From positions 496,001-560,000 of the forward strand of contig NZ_JABAIH010000001.1 of the NCBI RefSeq assembly GCF_012641395.1: a DNA stretch of 64,000 nt, given 5' to 3'. The notes under the pieces were generated by a model, which was not told the origin of the DNA, did not search any database, and saw only the letters and a list, made by a program, of their open reading frames with translations. A program made the translations under genes and the position numbers. The number at the start of each line of letters is the position of its first letter. Position 1 is the stretch's first letter. Source of the stretch: Rhizobium sp. P32RR-XVIII (GTDB lineage Bacteria; Pseudomonadota; Alphaproteobacteria; Rhizobiales; Rhizobiaceae). This document shows, piece after piece, positions 9,008-19,285 of the stretch.

Positions 9008-11335
9008 TCAAGCCGTCTGTCGCCGGTGCCGGAGGACGTGGATTTCAGCGCCGTGCTGACGATGATCATCGGGCAGCGTAAAGTTGCCGAGCTGGCGGTC
9101 CATCTCCACTGCCTCTGCGGCAAGGCGGTGGATCGCTGCCGTCGTTTCCTCGACCATGGCGGCGTTCTGCTGCGTCATTGAGTCGAGCTCGGAAACCGCC
9201 GTGTTGATCTGGCGAAGCGTATCCGCCTCTTCGCGGGTCGATTCCATGATCTCATGGATCTGGCCGTTGATCGCTTCCACATGGCTGCCGATGCCCGTTA
9301 GAGCCACACCAGCCCGCTCGACGAGCGACACGCCGGATTCGACTTCGTGAGTCGATTTCTGCAGCAGGCTCGCGATCTCTTTGGCGGCGCTCGATGAGCG
9401 TTGTGCCAGCTCGCGGACCTCCATCGCAACAACTGCAAAGCCCTTGCCGGATTCACCGGCGCGCGCCGCTTCGACACCGGCGTTAAGCGCCAGAAGGTTG
9501 GTCTGGAAGGCGATGTCGTCGATGACGCTGATGATCGTGTTGATCTGCCGCGAGGAGGACTGGATTGCCTCCATGGCAGCGATCGTCTCACGCATGATCT
9601 GGCTCGAACCGGTCGTCTCCTGCTTGGCGGCGCGGGCGATGCGCTCGGCCTGTTCGGCGCGCTCGATCTGAATGCGGACAGACTGGGTGATCGCATCGAT
9701 CGCGTTCGCCGTTTTGGTGATTGATGCCGCCTGGCGCTCGGTGCGCCCGGCAAGGTCGTCGGCGCCGGTACGCATCTCTTCCGAGCCGGAGCGGACTGCC
9801 ATGGAGTTGCCGCCGATCGCCGTCATCGTCTGGCTGAGGGTGGCGAGCGCCTCGTTGAAGTTGGCCCGCAAGCCCTCAAGCTCGTTCGGGAAGCGCGTTT
9901 CGATCTGATAGGCGAGATCGCCGTTCGCCAGATGATGCAGCCCTTCGTCCAGCGCCCGCACGACATCCTGCAAAGTTTTCGCTTCCGCCTCGCGCAGCGC
10001 CAGATTCTCCTGACGCTCGCGTTCCGCATGGGCGCGAGTCTCGGTGCTTGCCGCTTCCAACGCCCGGCTTTCGATCAGCGATTGCTTGAAGCGGGCGAGC
10101 GCCTTGGCCATCGTGCCGATTTCGTCGTGACGGTTCTGGCTTCCGATCTCGACATCCAGCTTGCCGTCGGCGACATCCCGGGTATTTCCGGCAAGCCGTT
10201 CAAGTGGCGAGAAGAGCAGCCTGGTCACCAGTCCGGTCGCAAGGGCCATGACGATCAGAGCGCCGAGGCCGATCATGGTCAGCAGCGTTGCAATCTCGAT
10301 CGAGCCGGCATTCAGCTCGCTGAGCAGGACGCTTTCGACGACAAGGAAGCGCTGCCCCTGATAGGTGACTGAGCGGACATAGCCTCGCGCGGTGCCGTCG
10401 GCACGGGTGAAGTCGTCGACCGTCATGCCATTGCTGCTGGCAAGCGCATCCTGCACGAAGGTAAACGGCGCCGTATCGAGCGTAGCGAGATGGCTTTCGG
10501 CGTTGAGGCCGACGGCGGAACCGTCACTGGAAATGATGGCCGCCTGAGCCGTACTGCCGGAAACGATGCCCTTGGCCAGGATGCTGGTGATGATATCGTC
10601 GCGCACCTTGAAGAGAATGATGCCCTTCGGCTGGCCGAGCTTGATGATCGGCACGGCATAGAAGATCGCCGACTTGCCGCTGGCAACATCGACGCGCAGG
10701 CCGGAAAACGCGGTCGGCGCGGAATCGTCCTTTGCCTTCGTTGTGTTTTCGACTGCCCTGGCGAAAGCGATACCCGCGCCCGTGACCTTCCAGGCATCGG
10801 TTTTCAGGTTCTCGGCGAAGTTGTCATCCTTCTTGTAGGAATAGAGAACCGAGCCGTCGAGATCGGCAATCAGCAGGTCGCTGAAGGCGGTGTTTTCGAG
10901 ATCGCGGGCAACTTCGCCCTGTGTCTTTTCGTGGTTGGAGTAATAGAAGCCGCTCGGGCCTTCCGGCTTCATCAGCTTTTCACGCTGATCGGCGGGGTTC
11001 GGATTATTGGTGATGAACACCTTCTTGAGCTCGCCGCGCACGTCACCTGAGGATTTTTCGATCGTCTTCCAACCGCTCTTCAGGCTGGTGATCGACATTT
11101 GCAGCGCCTCGATGCGCGCGATGGAGCTCGCCTGATTTTCAAGCTGCGCCAGTTGATCCTGCAGCATGTCGCCGCGGAAGATGAGCAAACTTTCCTTCGC
11201 CTTCAGTGCCTGCGCATCCGAGATGCGGCTGCTGGCGAAATAGCCGAGAACACTGATCGCACTTACCGCAAGTGCGGTGAGCAAAATGAAAGTCGCAATA
11301 ACCTTGAAGGATAGCGACTGAAATCTCTGAGCCAT
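9008..11335 (-). CDS. Methyl-accepting chemotaxis protein with periplasmic sensor
   Basis: 775 residues. A first membrane span lies near residues 10-32 and a second around 340-365 (ATLLTMIGLGALIVMALATG), enclosing a roughly 300-residue periplasmic Cache-like sensor (FSDLLIADLDGSVLYSY, TAQAAIISSDGSAVGLN). A HAMP domain follows (FSPLERLAGNTRDVADGKLDV), with a second HAMP-like segment near HHLANGDLAYQIETRFP. The C-terminal signalling hairpin is textbook: IDDIAFQTNLLALNAGVEAARAGE, GKGFAVVAMEVRELAQRS. It would signal to CheW/CheA. The end (HRRQTA) shows no CheR-tethering pentapeptide. The ligand is not predictable. Confidence 0.93.
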   Translation of the reverse strand: MAQRFQSLSFKVIATFILLTALAVSAISVLGYFASSRISDAQALKAKESLLIFRGDMLQDQLAQLENQASSIARIEALQMSITSLKSGWKTIEKSSGDVRGELKKVFITNNPNPADQREKLMKPEGPSGFYYSNHEKTQGEVARDLENTAFSDLLIADLDGSVLYSYKKDDNFAENLKTDAWKVTGAGIAFARAVENTTKAKDDSAPTAFSGLRVDVASGKSAIFYAVPIIKLGQPKGIILFKVRDDIITSILAKGIVSGSTAQAAIISSDGSAVGLNAESHLATLDTAPFTFVQDALASSNGMTVDDFTRADGTARGYVRSVTYQGQRFLVVESVLLSELNAGSIEIATLLTMIGLGALIVMALATGLVTRLLFSPLERLAGNTRDVADGKLDVEIGSQNRHDEIGTMAKALARFKQSLIESRALEAASTETRAHAERERQENLALREAEAKTLQDVVRALDEGLHHLANGDLAYQIETRFPNELEGLRANFNEALATLSQTMTAIGGNSMAVRSGSEEMRTGADDLAGRTERQAASITKTANAIDAITQSVRIQIERAEQAERIARAAKQETTGSSQIMRETIAAMEAIQSSSRQINTIISVIDDIAFQTNLLALNAGVEAARAGESGKGFAVVAMEVRELAQRSSSAAKEIASLLQKSTHEVESGVSLVERAGVALTGIGSHVEAINGQIHEIMESTREEADTLRQINTAVSELDSMTQQNAAMVEETTAAIHRLAAEAVEMDRQLGNFTLPDDHRQHGAEIHVLRHRRQTA

Positions 11336-11561
11336 GGCTACGAACCCCTCGAAGCGCCTTCGCCGGCGGAACGCGCCGGCTGACCAAAAAGCAGAACACG
11401 GGGAGCTTTAACCTTTGCGAAAAGGGGCTCCTCTCATATTTGATCGGTTAGATTGCAGGCAATGAATTTAATTCGTGGTAAACAGCGCCCGCAACAGGCG
11501 AATGTTTTTGTTTTGTTCACATCTTTCTGGCACTTATTCTGGCATCGCAATAAGGTAAGCC

Positions 11562-12074
11562 ATGCAAAATACGATTCGCATCATCGGCATCGACCCTGGT
11601 CTTCGACGCACCGGCTGGGGAATTATCGATACGCTCGGCAATTCATTGCGATTCGTGGCCTCCGGAACGGTGACCTCCGACGGCGACATGGACCTTGCTT
11701 CCCGCCTCTGCCAGTTGCACGATGGCCTTGCCGAGATCGTGCACACCTACAAGCCCGACGAAGCAGCCGTCGAACAGACCTTCGTCAATAAGGATGCGGT
11801 CGCAACACTGAAGCTCGGTCAGGCCCGTGGCATTGCGATGCTCGTGCCGGCGCGTGCCGGATTGCAGGTATCCGAATATGCCCCCAATGCCGTCAAGAAA
11901 GCCGTTATCGGCGTCGGTCACGGCGAGAAGCAGCAGATCCACATGATGCTCAAGATTCTGATGCCGAAGGTGGAGTTCAAAGGCAATGACGCCGCCGATG
12001 CACTCGCCATCGCCATCTGCCACGCCCATAACCGCGGCAGCAGCCGAATGCGCCTCGCAGCATTGGCAGGTTAG
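11562..12074 (+). CDS. ruvC: RuvC, Holliday junction resolvase
   Basis: 170 residues, the usual length. The first catalytic aspartate lies in [14 protein letters not shown] and the C-terminal acidic residues in [16 protein letters not shown]; the middle glutamate is in [24 protein letters not shown]. RuvC cuts Holliday junctions after RuvAB branch migration. The expected partners ruvA and ruvB follow, but a toxin-antitoxin pair separates ruvC from ruvA. Confidence 0.97.
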   Translation: MQNTIRIIGIDPGLRRTGWGIIDTLGNSLRFVASGTVTSDGDMDLASRLCQLHDGLAEIVHTYKPDEAAVEQTFVNKDAVATLKLGQARGIAMLVPARAGLQVSEYAPNAVKKAVIGVGHGEKQQIHMMLKILMPKVEFKGNDAADALAIAICHAHNRGSSRMRLAALAG

Positions 12075-12131
12075 GATATGTTCTTGACTTGTTCTGGTGG
12101 CGCCGATAAGTAATACTCAAGAGGTATTACC

Positions 12132-12380
12132 ATGCGCGTTACCGAAAAGGGCCAGGTCACCATCCCGAAAAACGTTCGGTCCAACTTGGGGATCGAGGCG
12201 GGGAGCGAAGTCGAGTTCGTTTTGCGCGAAGGCGAAGCCGTGCTTCGCCTCATCAAGCCCTCTCGGGATCAGGTTGATCGTGACGTTCGCGAACTCATCG
12301 ACCATCTTCGGAGGCATCAGGGTTCCATGTCTCTCGGCGAGATGAGCGGCGAGGAGTTCTATCGCCTTCTGAGGGATTGA
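12132..12380 (+). CDS. AbrB/MazE-type antitoxin (VapB-like)
   Basis: 82 residues beginning with the swapped-hairpin AbrB signature [20 protein letters not shown], followed by [15 protein letters not shown]. The C-terminal half, rich in Arg and Glu, would bind the toxin. It lies directly before a PIN-domain gene, with the stop codon abutting the toxin start, which is the standard antitoxin-toxin layout. The complex would be expected to repress its own promoter in the 57-bp gap after ruvC. Confidence 0.88.
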   Translation: MRVTEKGQVTIPKNVRSNLGIEAGSEVEFVLREGEAVLRLIKPSRDQVDRDVRELIDHLRRHQGSMSLGEMSGEEFYRLLRD

Positions 12381-12797
12381 TTGGTGGCGACGCTGGTGGA
12401 CACGAACATCCTGATCGACGTATTCCATACGCGCGGTGCCTTCACCGACTGGTCGACAGAGCAGCTCGCGGTTGCTCGCGCAGAAGGGCCATTGCTCATC
12501 AATCCCTTGATCTATGCGGAGATGGCTGCTGGCTACGCCACGAGCGAAGAGCTGGAATCGGCGCTTGCGCTCAGTCTTTTCCGCCGGGAAGAGCTGCCGT
12601 GGGAGGCTGCCTTTGCAGCCGGCCATGCCTTTCTGCAATACCGCCGGTCCGGCGGCGACAAACGGTCGCCGCTTCCGGATTTCTACATCGGAGCCCATGC
12701 GATGGTCAAAGGCTACAGGTTGCTCAGCCGCGATGTTGCGAAATACCGAACCTATTTTCCGCTGATTTCCACTATCTCCCCCGAAACCCATCCCTGA
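12381..12797 (+). CDS. PIN-domain ribonuclease toxin (VapC-like)
   Basis: 138 residues from TTG at 12381 (or GTG at 12384). PIN-domain acidic positions are visible: [10 protein letters not shown] at the N-terminus, a conserved glutamate in [15 protein letters not shown] and the late aspartate in [12 protein letters not shown] toxins are Mg-dependent RNases that cut tRNA or rRNA. The gene ends 11 bp before ruvA, so ruvAB are probably co-transcribed with or through this module. Confidence 0.88.
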   Translation: MVATLVDTNILIDVFHTRGAFTDWSTEQLAVARAEGPLLINPLIYAEMAAGYATSEELESALALSLFRREELPWEAAFAAGHAFLQYRRSGGDKRSPLPDFYIGAHAMVKGYRLLSRDVAKYRTYFPLISTISPETHP

Positions 12798-12808
12798 CGG
12801 ACCTTTTC

Positions 12809-13423
12809 ATGATCGGCAAGCTCAAAGGCACTATCGAGGAAATCGGCGACGACTACGTGCTCGTTGATGTGCACGGAGTCTGCTACGTCGCCTATTGCTC
12901 GGGCCGCACCCTGTCGAAGATCGGCTCCGTAGGCGAAGCCTGCGTCCTCTTCATCGAGACCTATGTCCGCGAAGATCAGTTGAAGCTCTTCGGCTTCATG
13001 AGCGTGCTCGAGCGCGAATGGTTCAACCTGCTGCAGAGCGTGCAGGGCGTCGGCGCCAAGGTGGCGCTCGCCGTGCTTTCGACGCTTACTCCGAGCGAAC
13101 TCGCCAACGCTATCGCGCTGCAGGACAAGACATCCGTTTCCCGCGCCCAGGGCGTCGGCCCGAAGGTCGCGGTTCGCATCGTCACCGAACTGAAGAACAA
13201 GGCACCCGCTTATGCAGGCGAGGCGATCAATATCGGCCTCAAGCAGGAAATCGGCGAAGGCGTCGCCTCGGCTCCGGTCGCCGATGCCGTCTCGGCGCTG
13301 ACCAACCTCGGCTATTCTCGCGACCAGGCAGCAAATGCAGTTGCAGCAGCGATGAAGACTGCAGGCGACGGCGCAGACAGCGCTAAGCTGATCCGGCTGG
13401 GATTGAAGGAACTGGCGCGGTGA
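12809..13423 (+). CDS. ruvA: RuvA, Holliday junction branch migration subunit
   Basis: 204 residues from the ATG at 12809 ([20 protein letters not shown]). It shows the N-terminal OB fold, two helix-hairpin-helix motifs ([18 protein letters not shown] and [18 protein letters not shown]) and the C-terminal UBA-like domain ([16 protein letters not shown]) that contacts RuvB. It binds four-way junction DNA as a tetramer. A 70-bp gap precedes ruvB. Confidence 0.96.
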   Translation: MIGKLKGTIEEIGDDYVLVDVHGVCYVAYCSGRTLSKIGSVGEACVLFIETYVREDQLKLFGFMSVLEREWFNLLQSVQGVGAKVALAVLSTLTPSELANAIALQDKTSVSRAQGVGPKVAVRIVTELKNKAPAYAGEAINIGLKQEIGEGVASAPVADAVSALTNLGYSRDQAANAVAAAMKTAGDGADSAKLIRLGLKELAR

Positions 13424-13493
13424 TATCCCGCAAGGGTGCCAAGGCCTGCGGCTTGGTGTATGGACTTGAACCAGCTTTAAACGGAAATGCCTT

Positions 13494-14531
13494 ATGAATG
13501 ATGCCCGCCTGATATCGCCGGAAAAGCGGGGCGAAGACCTCGATGTGACGCTGCGCCCGCAGTCGCTGGACGAATTCACCGGCCAGGCGGAGGCACGTGC
13601 CAACCTCAAGGTCTTCATCGAGGCTGCCAAGAACCGCGGCGAAGCGCTGGACCATGTCCTGTTCGTTGGACCGCCGGGCCTCGGCAAGACCACACTGGCG
13701 CAGATCATGGCCAAGGAGCTCGGCGTCAATTTCCGCTCCACCTCCGGTCCGGTCATCGCCAAGGCGGGCGATCTTGCCGCCCTGCTGACCAATCTCGAAG
13801 AGCGCGATGTGCTCTTCATCGACGAAATTCACCGCTTGAATCCGGCCGTCGAAGAAATCCTCTATCCGGCGATGGAAGATTTCCAGCTCGACCTTATCAT
13901 CGGCGAAGGTCCGGCCGCCCGCTCGGTGAAGATCGATCTCTCGAAATTCACGCTCGTTGCCGCGACAACGCGCCTCGGCCTGTTGACGACGCCGCTCCGT
14001 GATCGCTTCGGTATTCCGGTGCGGCTCAGCTTCTACACCGTCGAGGAACTGGAACTGATCGTGCGGCGCGGCGCCCGGCTGATGAACCTGCCGATGACCG
14101 ATGACGGCGCCCGCGAAATCGCACGCCGGGCGCGCGGCACGCCGCGCATCGCCGGCCGTCTGCTCCGCCGCGTGCGCGACTTCGCTGAAGTCGCCAGGGC
14201 CGAAGCCGTCAGCCGCGAGATCGCCGACGAGGCACTCACCCGCCTGCTCGTCGACAGCGTCGGCCTCGACCAGCTGGACAAGCGCTACCTCAACATGATC
14301 GCCGTCAATTTCGGTGGCGGTCCCGTTGGTATCGAGACGATTGCCGCTGGTCTGTCCGAACCGCGCGATGCGATCGAGGACATCATCGAACCCTACATGA
14401 TCCAGCAGGGTTTCATCCAGCGCACGCCGCGCGGCCGCGTGTTGACGGCCACCGCCTGGAAGCACCTCGGCTTGCAGCCGCCGAAAGACCTCGAGGCTGC
14501 GCAGTTTCGGTTATTTCAGGAAGACAACTGA
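13494..14531 (+). CDS. ruvB: RuvB, Holliday junction branch migration ATPase
   Basis: 345 residues, normal for the family. Walker A is [12 protein letters not shown], Walker B is [15 protein letters not shown], and the arginine-bearing [16 protein letters not shown] segment (sensor and finger region) is present. The C-terminal winged helix includes [21 protein letters not shown]. It forms hexameric motors that drive branch migration with RuvA. It is the last gene of the ruvC-TA-ruvA-ruvB group. Confidence 0.97.
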   Translation: MNDARLISPEKRGEDLDVTLRPQSLDEFTGQAEARANLKVFIEAAKNRGEALDHVLFVGPPGLGKTTLAQIMAKELGVNFRSTSGPVIAKAGDLAALLTNLEERDVLFIDEIHRLNPAVEEILYPAMEDFQLDLIIGEGPAARSVKIDLSKFTLVAATTRLGLLTTPLRDRFGIPVRLSFYTVEELELIVRRGARLMNLPMTDDGAREIARRARGTPRIAGRLLRRVRDFAEVARAEAVSREIADEALTRLLVDSVGLDQLDKRYLNMIAVNFGGGPVGIETIAAGLSEPRDAIEDIIEPYMIQQGFIQRTPRGRVLTATAWKHLGLQPPKDLEAAQFRLFQEDN

Positions 14532-14659
14532 TTTAAAGGATGCCCGCGGAGCGGCTTGCCGGTTCATAGCGAGGCCATCTGGTTGCCGGCCGTCCGCAAA
14601 CATTGACGCTGCACCGACCACGCCTAGCTACGCTAATTCGCAGACGAGGAGGATGCGTC

Positions 14660-15223
14660 ATGCCACGTTTCGATCCGTGCCGGGTTTTCCGCAAGCTTTC
14701 CTATAACAACGCGCTCGCGAATTATCGCCTTCTTGCTGCCTGCTTGTCTCTCCGGTCCGGGGAATTCGAGGCCGAACGCGTGAGCTTCTTCCCCTCGATC
14801 AAGGCGACGCTCAATCACATCATCACCGTCGACTGGTTCTATGTCGATGCGCTCGAGGGCGGCACGCTCGGCTCGAAAGCCTGGGAGGTCGAAGAGCCGT
14901 TCGATGAGGTCGCTGCGCTTGCTACCGAACAGCGCAAGGTCGATCAACGCTTGGTGACGCTCTGCGAAGCCCTCACCCCGGAAAAGCTGATGTCCGTCAT
15001 TGATCTTCAGCGCACCGGCCGCATCCAGAGGGAGCGCATGGAGGATGTCTTGAGCCATCTTTTCCAGCATCAGACGCATCACCGTGGCCAGGTTCATGCG
15101 ATGCTCGCCGGAACAAGTGTCGAGCCGCCGCAGCTCGACGAGTTCATCGTCGATGACGACGCAAAGTTCCGCGGCGGCGAAGTTGCGGCCCTTGGATGGA
15201 GCGAAGAGAAGCTGATGCTCTAG
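14660..15223 (+). CDS. DinB family protein
   Basis: 187 residues from the ATG at 14660, preceded by GAGGAGG; an in-frame upstream ATG at 14603 lacks a ribosome site. A four-helix-bundle pattern is seen with the three-histidine metal site: NHIITVDWFY and HLFQHQTHHRGQVHAML. DinB/YfiT-like proteins are metal-dependent, often thiol-linked enzymes; the exact reaction is unknown. Confidence 0.85.
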   Translation: MPRFDPCRVFRKLSYNNALANYRLLAACLSLRSGEFEAERVSFFPSIKATLNHIITVDWFYVDALEGGTLGSKAWEVEEPFDEVAALATEQRKVDQRLVTLCEALTPEKLMSVIDLQRTGRIQRERMEDVLSHLFQHQTHHRGQVHAMLAGTSVEPPQLDEFIVDDDAKFRGGEVAALGWSEEKLML

Positions 15224-15238
15224 ACGTGCAGCTATTGC

Positions 15239-15715
15239 CTAGCCGCGAAATGCGGCTTCGAGCTTGGCGATATCGAGCTTTACCATGCCGAGCATGGTTT
15301 CGGTGACGCGCTTGGCGCGCTCGCGATCGGGATCGGCAACCATCTCGATCAGCGCCCGCGGAACGATCTGCCAGGAGAGCCCCCAGCGATCCTTCAGCCA
15401 GCCGCAGTGCTCCTCCACGCCGCCGTTCGTCAGGAAGGCGTTCCATATCCTGTCGATCTCCTCCTGCGTCTCGCATTGCACCGAGATCGAAAAAGCGTGG
15501 TTGAACGCTTCGAACGGACCCGCTTCCATAGCCGTGAAATGCTGATCTGCCAGCTTGAAATCGATGATCTTGACGCTGCCCGGAGGACCGCTTGGCGTTT
15601 CAGCCGGAAGGACGGTCATGCGCCCCATGGACGAATTCGGAATCGTCGCCACATAGAATTCGACGGCCTGCTGGACGTCCTTCTCGAACCAGAGACTCGA
15701 ACTGACCTTGAGCAT
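15239..15715 (-). CDS. PhnB-like VOC-superfamily protein
   Basis: 158 residues with the PhnB/3-dmu-9_3-mt pattern: SSSLWFEKDVQQAVEFYVATIPNS at the start, VKIIDFKLADQHFTAMEAG, FNHAFSISVQCETQEEIDRIW and CGWLKDRWGLSWQIVP. This is a glyoxalase-fold (VOC) protein; despite its historical methyltransferase label no enzymatic role is established for most members. It is convergent with the DinB gene. Confidence 0.85.
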   Translation of the reverse strand: MLKVSSSLWFEKDVQQAVEFYVATIPNSSMGRMTVLPAETPSGPPGSVKIIDFKLADQHFTAMEAGPFEAFNHAFSISVQCETQEEIDRIWNAFLTNGGVEEHCGWLKDRWGLSWQIVPRALIEMVADPDRERAKRVTETMLGMVKLDIAKLEAAFRG

Positions 15716-15917
15716 GGGTTTTCCTCCTCGTTACTGTGTCGACGAAATGTTCGACAGCCCTAGGACGTCTCGATGCTGCCGCCTCCGACACGCCCAACAA
15801 ATCTTTTCACAAATTCACGCGAATGCGGAATTTGACGTTTACGCAAACGTCAATATTTTGTAAGACACTATGAAATGCCGGGCTCGATCCGGTGGGCGAA
15901 TTGGAGGAATTCGAACG

Positions 15918-17714
15918 ATGCCAGTCTACAAGGCCCCGGTGAACGACACGCTCTTCGTGCTGAACGATGTGCTGGGTCTGGAGCGCTACAACAACCTCCC
16001 GGGTTTTGCCGACGCGACGCCGGATATGCTCGAGGCCATTCTGGGCGAGGCCGCGAAGTTCGCCGAGGAAGTGCTTCTTCCACTCAATGCCTCCGGCGAT
16101 CGGGAAGGCTGCAAACGCGGGGATGACGGCTCGGTCACCACGCCGAAGGGCTTCAAGGAAGCGTACAGGGCCTATCGCGAAGGCGGCTGGGTGGGCTTGG
16201 CGGTCCCCGAGGAATTCGGCGGGCAGGGACTGCCTTACACGCTGCATTGTGCCGTCGGCGAATATACATCTGCCGCCAATATGTCGCTGATGATGTACCC
16301 GGGTCTGACGCAAGGTGCGATTGCCGCAATCTTTGTCCACGGCACGCCCGAGCAGAAGCAGACCTACCTGCCGAAGATGGTCTCCGGCGAATGGTCCGGC
16401 ACCATGAACCTGACCGAGCCGCATTGCGGCACCGATCTCGGCCTTTTGCGGACCAAGGCCGTTCCGCAGGCGGACGGCAGCTACAAGATTTCCGGCCAGA
16501 AGATCTTCATCTCCGCCGGCGAGCACGACATGACGGACAATATCGTCCATCTGGTACTGGCGCGGATTGAAGGCGCGCCGGAGGGCACCAAGGGCATCTC
16601 GCTCTTCATCGTGCCGAAGGTTCTCGTCAATGAAGACGGCACGCCGGGCGCACGCAACACTGTCTCCTGCGGCGCGATCGAGCACAAGATGGGCATCCAC
16701 GGCAACGCCACCTGCGTCATGAACTATGACGAGGCGACAGGCTTCCTGATCGGGTCGGAGAATCGCGGATTGAACGCCATGTTCGTGATGATGAACGAGG
16801 CGCGCCTCGGCGTCGGGCTTCAGGGCCTGTCGGTCGCCGAGATTGCCTATCAGAATGCCGTCGATTATGCCCGCGAGCGCATCCAGGGCCGTTCGCTCTC
16901 CGGCCCGAAGGCGCCTGACAAGAAAGCGGATCCGATCATCGTTCATCCGGATATCCGGCGTACGCTGATGACGATCCGCGCCTTCAACGAGGCGGGCCGC
17001 GCCTTCCTGCTCTGGACCGCGCTGAAATCGGATATCGCCCACCGCTCCGCCGACGAGCAGGAGCGCCAGACGGCCGACGATATTCTCGGTCTCGTCACGC
17101 CGATCCTAAAGGGCGTGATGACCGACAAGGGCTTCGAGCATGCGGTGATGGCCCAGCAGGTCTTCGGCGGCCACGGCTATATCGAAGAGCACGGCATGAG
17201 CCAGTACGTGCGCGACGCCCGTATCGCCATGATCTACGAGGGTGCCAACGGTATCCAGGCGCTCGACCTCGTCGGTCGAAAGCTGGGCCTGAACGGCGGC
17301 CGCGCCGTCATGGCGCTCTTCAAGGAGATCGGCGATTTCTGCGAGGAACACCGCAGCGACGAGAAGATGACCTTCTTCACCAAGAACCTGAAGAAGGGCT
17401 TGAACGACGTGCAGGCGGCGACCATGTGGTTCATGCAGCACGCGATGGCGAAACCCGACAACGCCGGCGCCGGATCGACCGATTATATGCATCTCTTCGG
17501 CATCGTCATCCTGGGCTACATGTGGGCAAGAATGGCGAAAGCTGCCGAGGATGGCCTTGCTTCGGGCGATACGCCGCGCGAAAGCTACCTGCGCAACAAA
17601 CTCGTGACCGCCCGCTTCTTCATGGAGCGCATCATGCCGGAAACGGCGCTGCGCAAAGCCCGCATCGAGACCGGTGCAGAGACGATGATGACCTTGGCCG
17701 CCGAGGCGTTCTGA
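15918..17714 (+). CDS. Acyl-CoA dehydrogenase (long form with C-terminal extension)
   Basis: 598 residues from the ATG at 15918 after TTGGAGGAA. The N-terminal helical domain is followed by the FAD/acyl-CoA segment [21 protein letters not shown], the beta domain ([26 protein letters not shown]) and the C-terminal helices ending in [43 protein letters not shown], which contains the catalytic glutamate. The extra C-terminal domain is typical of the roughly 600-residue FadE-like proteins next to fadA and fadB in rhizobia. It catalyses the first step of beta-oxidation, passing electrons to ETF. Confidence 0.93.
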   Translation: MPVYKAPVNDTLFVLNDVLGLERYNNLPGFADATPDMLEAILGEAAKFAEEVLLPLNASGDREGCKRGDDGSVTTPKGFKEAYRAYREGGWVGLAVPEEFGGQGLPYTLHCAVGEYTSAANMSLMMYPGLTQGAIAAIFVHGTPEQKQTYLPKMVSGEWSGTMNLTEPHCGTDLGLLRTKAVPQADGSYKISGQKIFISAGEHDMTDNIVHLVLARIEGAPEGTKGISLFIVPKVLVNEDGTPGARNTVSCGAIEHKMGIHGNATCVMNYDEATGFLIGSENRGLNAMFVMMNEARLGVGLQGLSVAEIAYQNAVDYARERIQGRSLSGPKAPDKKADPIIVHPDIRRTLMTIRAFNEAGRAFLLWTALKSDIAHRSADEQERQTADDILGLVTPILKGVMTDKGFEHAVMAQQVFGGHGYIEEHGMSQYVRDARIAMIYEGANGIQALDLVGRKLGLNGGRAVMALFKEIGDFCEEHRSDEKMTFFTKNLKKGLNDVQAATMWFMQHAMAKPDNAGAGSTDYMHLFGIVILGYMWARMAKAAEDGLASGDTPRESYLRNKLVTARFFMERIMPETALRKARIETGAETMMTLAAEAF

Positions 17715-17722
17715 TTGAAATC

Positions 17723-17858
17723 TCTTCTCCCCGGCGGGGAGAAGATGTCCGAAGGACAGATGAGGGGTGAGCGCTGCAAGCGCGAACGGCCGGGAGGCCG
17801 AAGCTTTGGCCCCTCATCCGACCCCTTCGGGGCCACCTTCTCCCCGAGGGGAGAAGGG
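17723..17858. repeat. RIME-like palindromic intergenic repeat, two opposed copies
   Basis: CTTCTCCCCGGCGGGGAGAAG is followed by GATGAGGGGT, and in opposite orientation CCCCTCATCCGACCCCTTCG plus a CCTTCTCCCC...GGGGAGAAGG palindrome. These are the hallmark modules of the rhizobial intergenic mosaic elements. The two copies face each other and could fold as one large RNA hairpin between the dehydrogenase gene and fadA. Confidence 0.75.
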
Positions 17859-17901
17859 AACTATATTGACCGGCCGCCATGGCCGCCAGGGAGACGAGAC
17901 A

Positions 17902-19110
17902 ATGACCGAGGTTTTCATTTACGATCACGTCCGCACGCCACGCGGGCGGGGCAAGAAGGACGGCTCTCTGCACGAAGTTCCCTCCGTCCGCCTCGCCGCC
18001 AAGACGCTGGAAGCGATCCGCGACCGCAACGGGCTTGATACGACGACCGTCGATGACATCATCATGGGCTGCGTCGATCCTGTCATGGATGCCGGTGCCG
18101 TGATCCCGAAGGCCGCCGCCTTCGAGGCCGGCTATTCCACCCGCGCACCCGGCATGCAGATCTCCCGCTTCTGCGCCTCGGGCCTCGACGCCGTGAATTT
18201 CGGCGCGGCCAAGATCGCCCAAGGGGCCGACGATATCGTGATTGCCGGCGGCGTGGAGTCGATGTCGCGCGTTGGCCTCGGCATGGCAGGCGGCGCATGG
18301 TTCATGGACCCCTCGGTCAACTTCCCGGCCTATTTCATGCCGCAGGGCGTCTCGGCCGATCTGATCGCAACGAAATACGGCTTTTCCCGCGACGATGTGG
18401 ACGCCTATGCCGTCGAGAGCCAAAAGCGCGCGGCAAACGCCTGGGAGAAAGGCTACTTCAAGAACTCCGTCATCCCGGTCAAGGACCAGAACGGGCTCAC
18501 CATCCTCGCCCATGACGAGCACATGCGCCCAGGCACGGACATGCAGGCGCTGGCGGCGCTCAACCCTTCCTTCCAACTGCCCGGCGAGATGGGCGGCTTC
18601 GAAGCGGTCGCCATCCAGGCTCATCCGGAGGTCGAACGCATCAACTACGTCCACCACGCCGGCAATTCGTCGGGCATCGTCGATGGCGCTGCTGCCGTGC
18701 TGCTCGGCTCCAAGGCCGGTGGCGAAAGCATGGGTCTGAAGCCCCGCGGGCGCATCAAGGCCTTCGCCAATATCGGCTCCGACCCCGCGCTGATGCTGAC
18801 AGGCCCGGTCGACGTCACCGAAAAGCTTCTGAAGCGAACGGGCATGACGCTTGGCGACATCGATCTCTTCGAGCTCAACGAAGCCTTCGCCGCCGTCGTG
18901 CTGCGCTACATGCAGGTCTTCGAGATCCCGCACGACCAGATCAACGTCAACGGCGGCGCAATCGCCATGGGTCACCCGCTCGGTGCCACCGGCGCGATGA
19001 TCCTCGGCACCGTGCTGGACGAACTGGAACGCCGGGACCTGAATACGGCGCTCGTCACGCTTTGCATCGGCGCCGGCATGGGCACGGCAACGGTGATCGA
19101 GAGGGTTTGA
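17902..19110 (+). CDS. fadA: Acetyl-CoA acyltransferase (beta-ketothiolase)
   Basis: 402 residues from the ATG at 17902. The first catalytic cysteine lies in [20 protein letters not shown], and the active-site histidines and second cysteine in [20 protein letters not shown] and [15 protein letters not shown]. It cleaves 3-ketoacyl-CoA with CoA to acetyl-CoA, the last step of beta-oxidation, working with the FadB product downstream. Confidence 0.95.
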   Translation: MTEVFIYDHVRTPRGRGKKDGSLHEVPSVRLAAKTLEAIRDRNGLDTTTVDDIIMGCVDPVMDAGAVIPKAAAFEAGYSTRAPGMQISRFCASGLDAVNFGAAKIAQGADDIVIAGGVESMSRVGLGMAGGAWFMDPSVNFPAYFMPQGVSADLIATKYGFSRDDVDAYAVESQKRAANAWEKGYFKNSVIPVKDQNGLTILAHDEHMRPGTDMQALAALNPSFQLPGEMGGFEAVAIQAHPEVERINYVHHAGNSSGIVDGAAAVLLGSKAGGESMGLKPRGRIKAFANIGSDPALMLTGPVDVTEKLLKRTGMTLGDIDLFELNEAFAAVVLRYMQVFEIPHDQINVNGGAIAMGHPLGATGAMILGTVLDELERRDLNTALVTLCIGAGMGTATVIERV

Positions 19111-19117
19111 GGGGATA

Positions 19118-19243
19118 GCCCCTCATCCGCCTGCCGGCACCTTCTCCCCGCCGGGGAGAAGAAGTGATGCCGCACCGTCACCGAATCGTCCTCTCCCCTC
19201 GGGGAGAGGGTGGCTGAGCGGAGCGGAGGCCGGGTGAGGGGGC
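19118..19243. repeat. RIME-like palindromic intergenic repeat
   Basis: CCCCTCATCCGCCTGCCGGC is followed by CCTTCTCCCCGCCGGGGAGAAG, then a related CTCTCCCCTCGGGGAGAG palindrome and an inverted GGGTGAGGGGG end. It has the same modular composition as the element before fadA, so fadA is flanked by these repeats on both sides. Confidence 0.72.
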
Positions 19244-19285
19244 GGTTTGGAACGCCACTAAATTCAAGGGAGAGGAAATCCCGAT

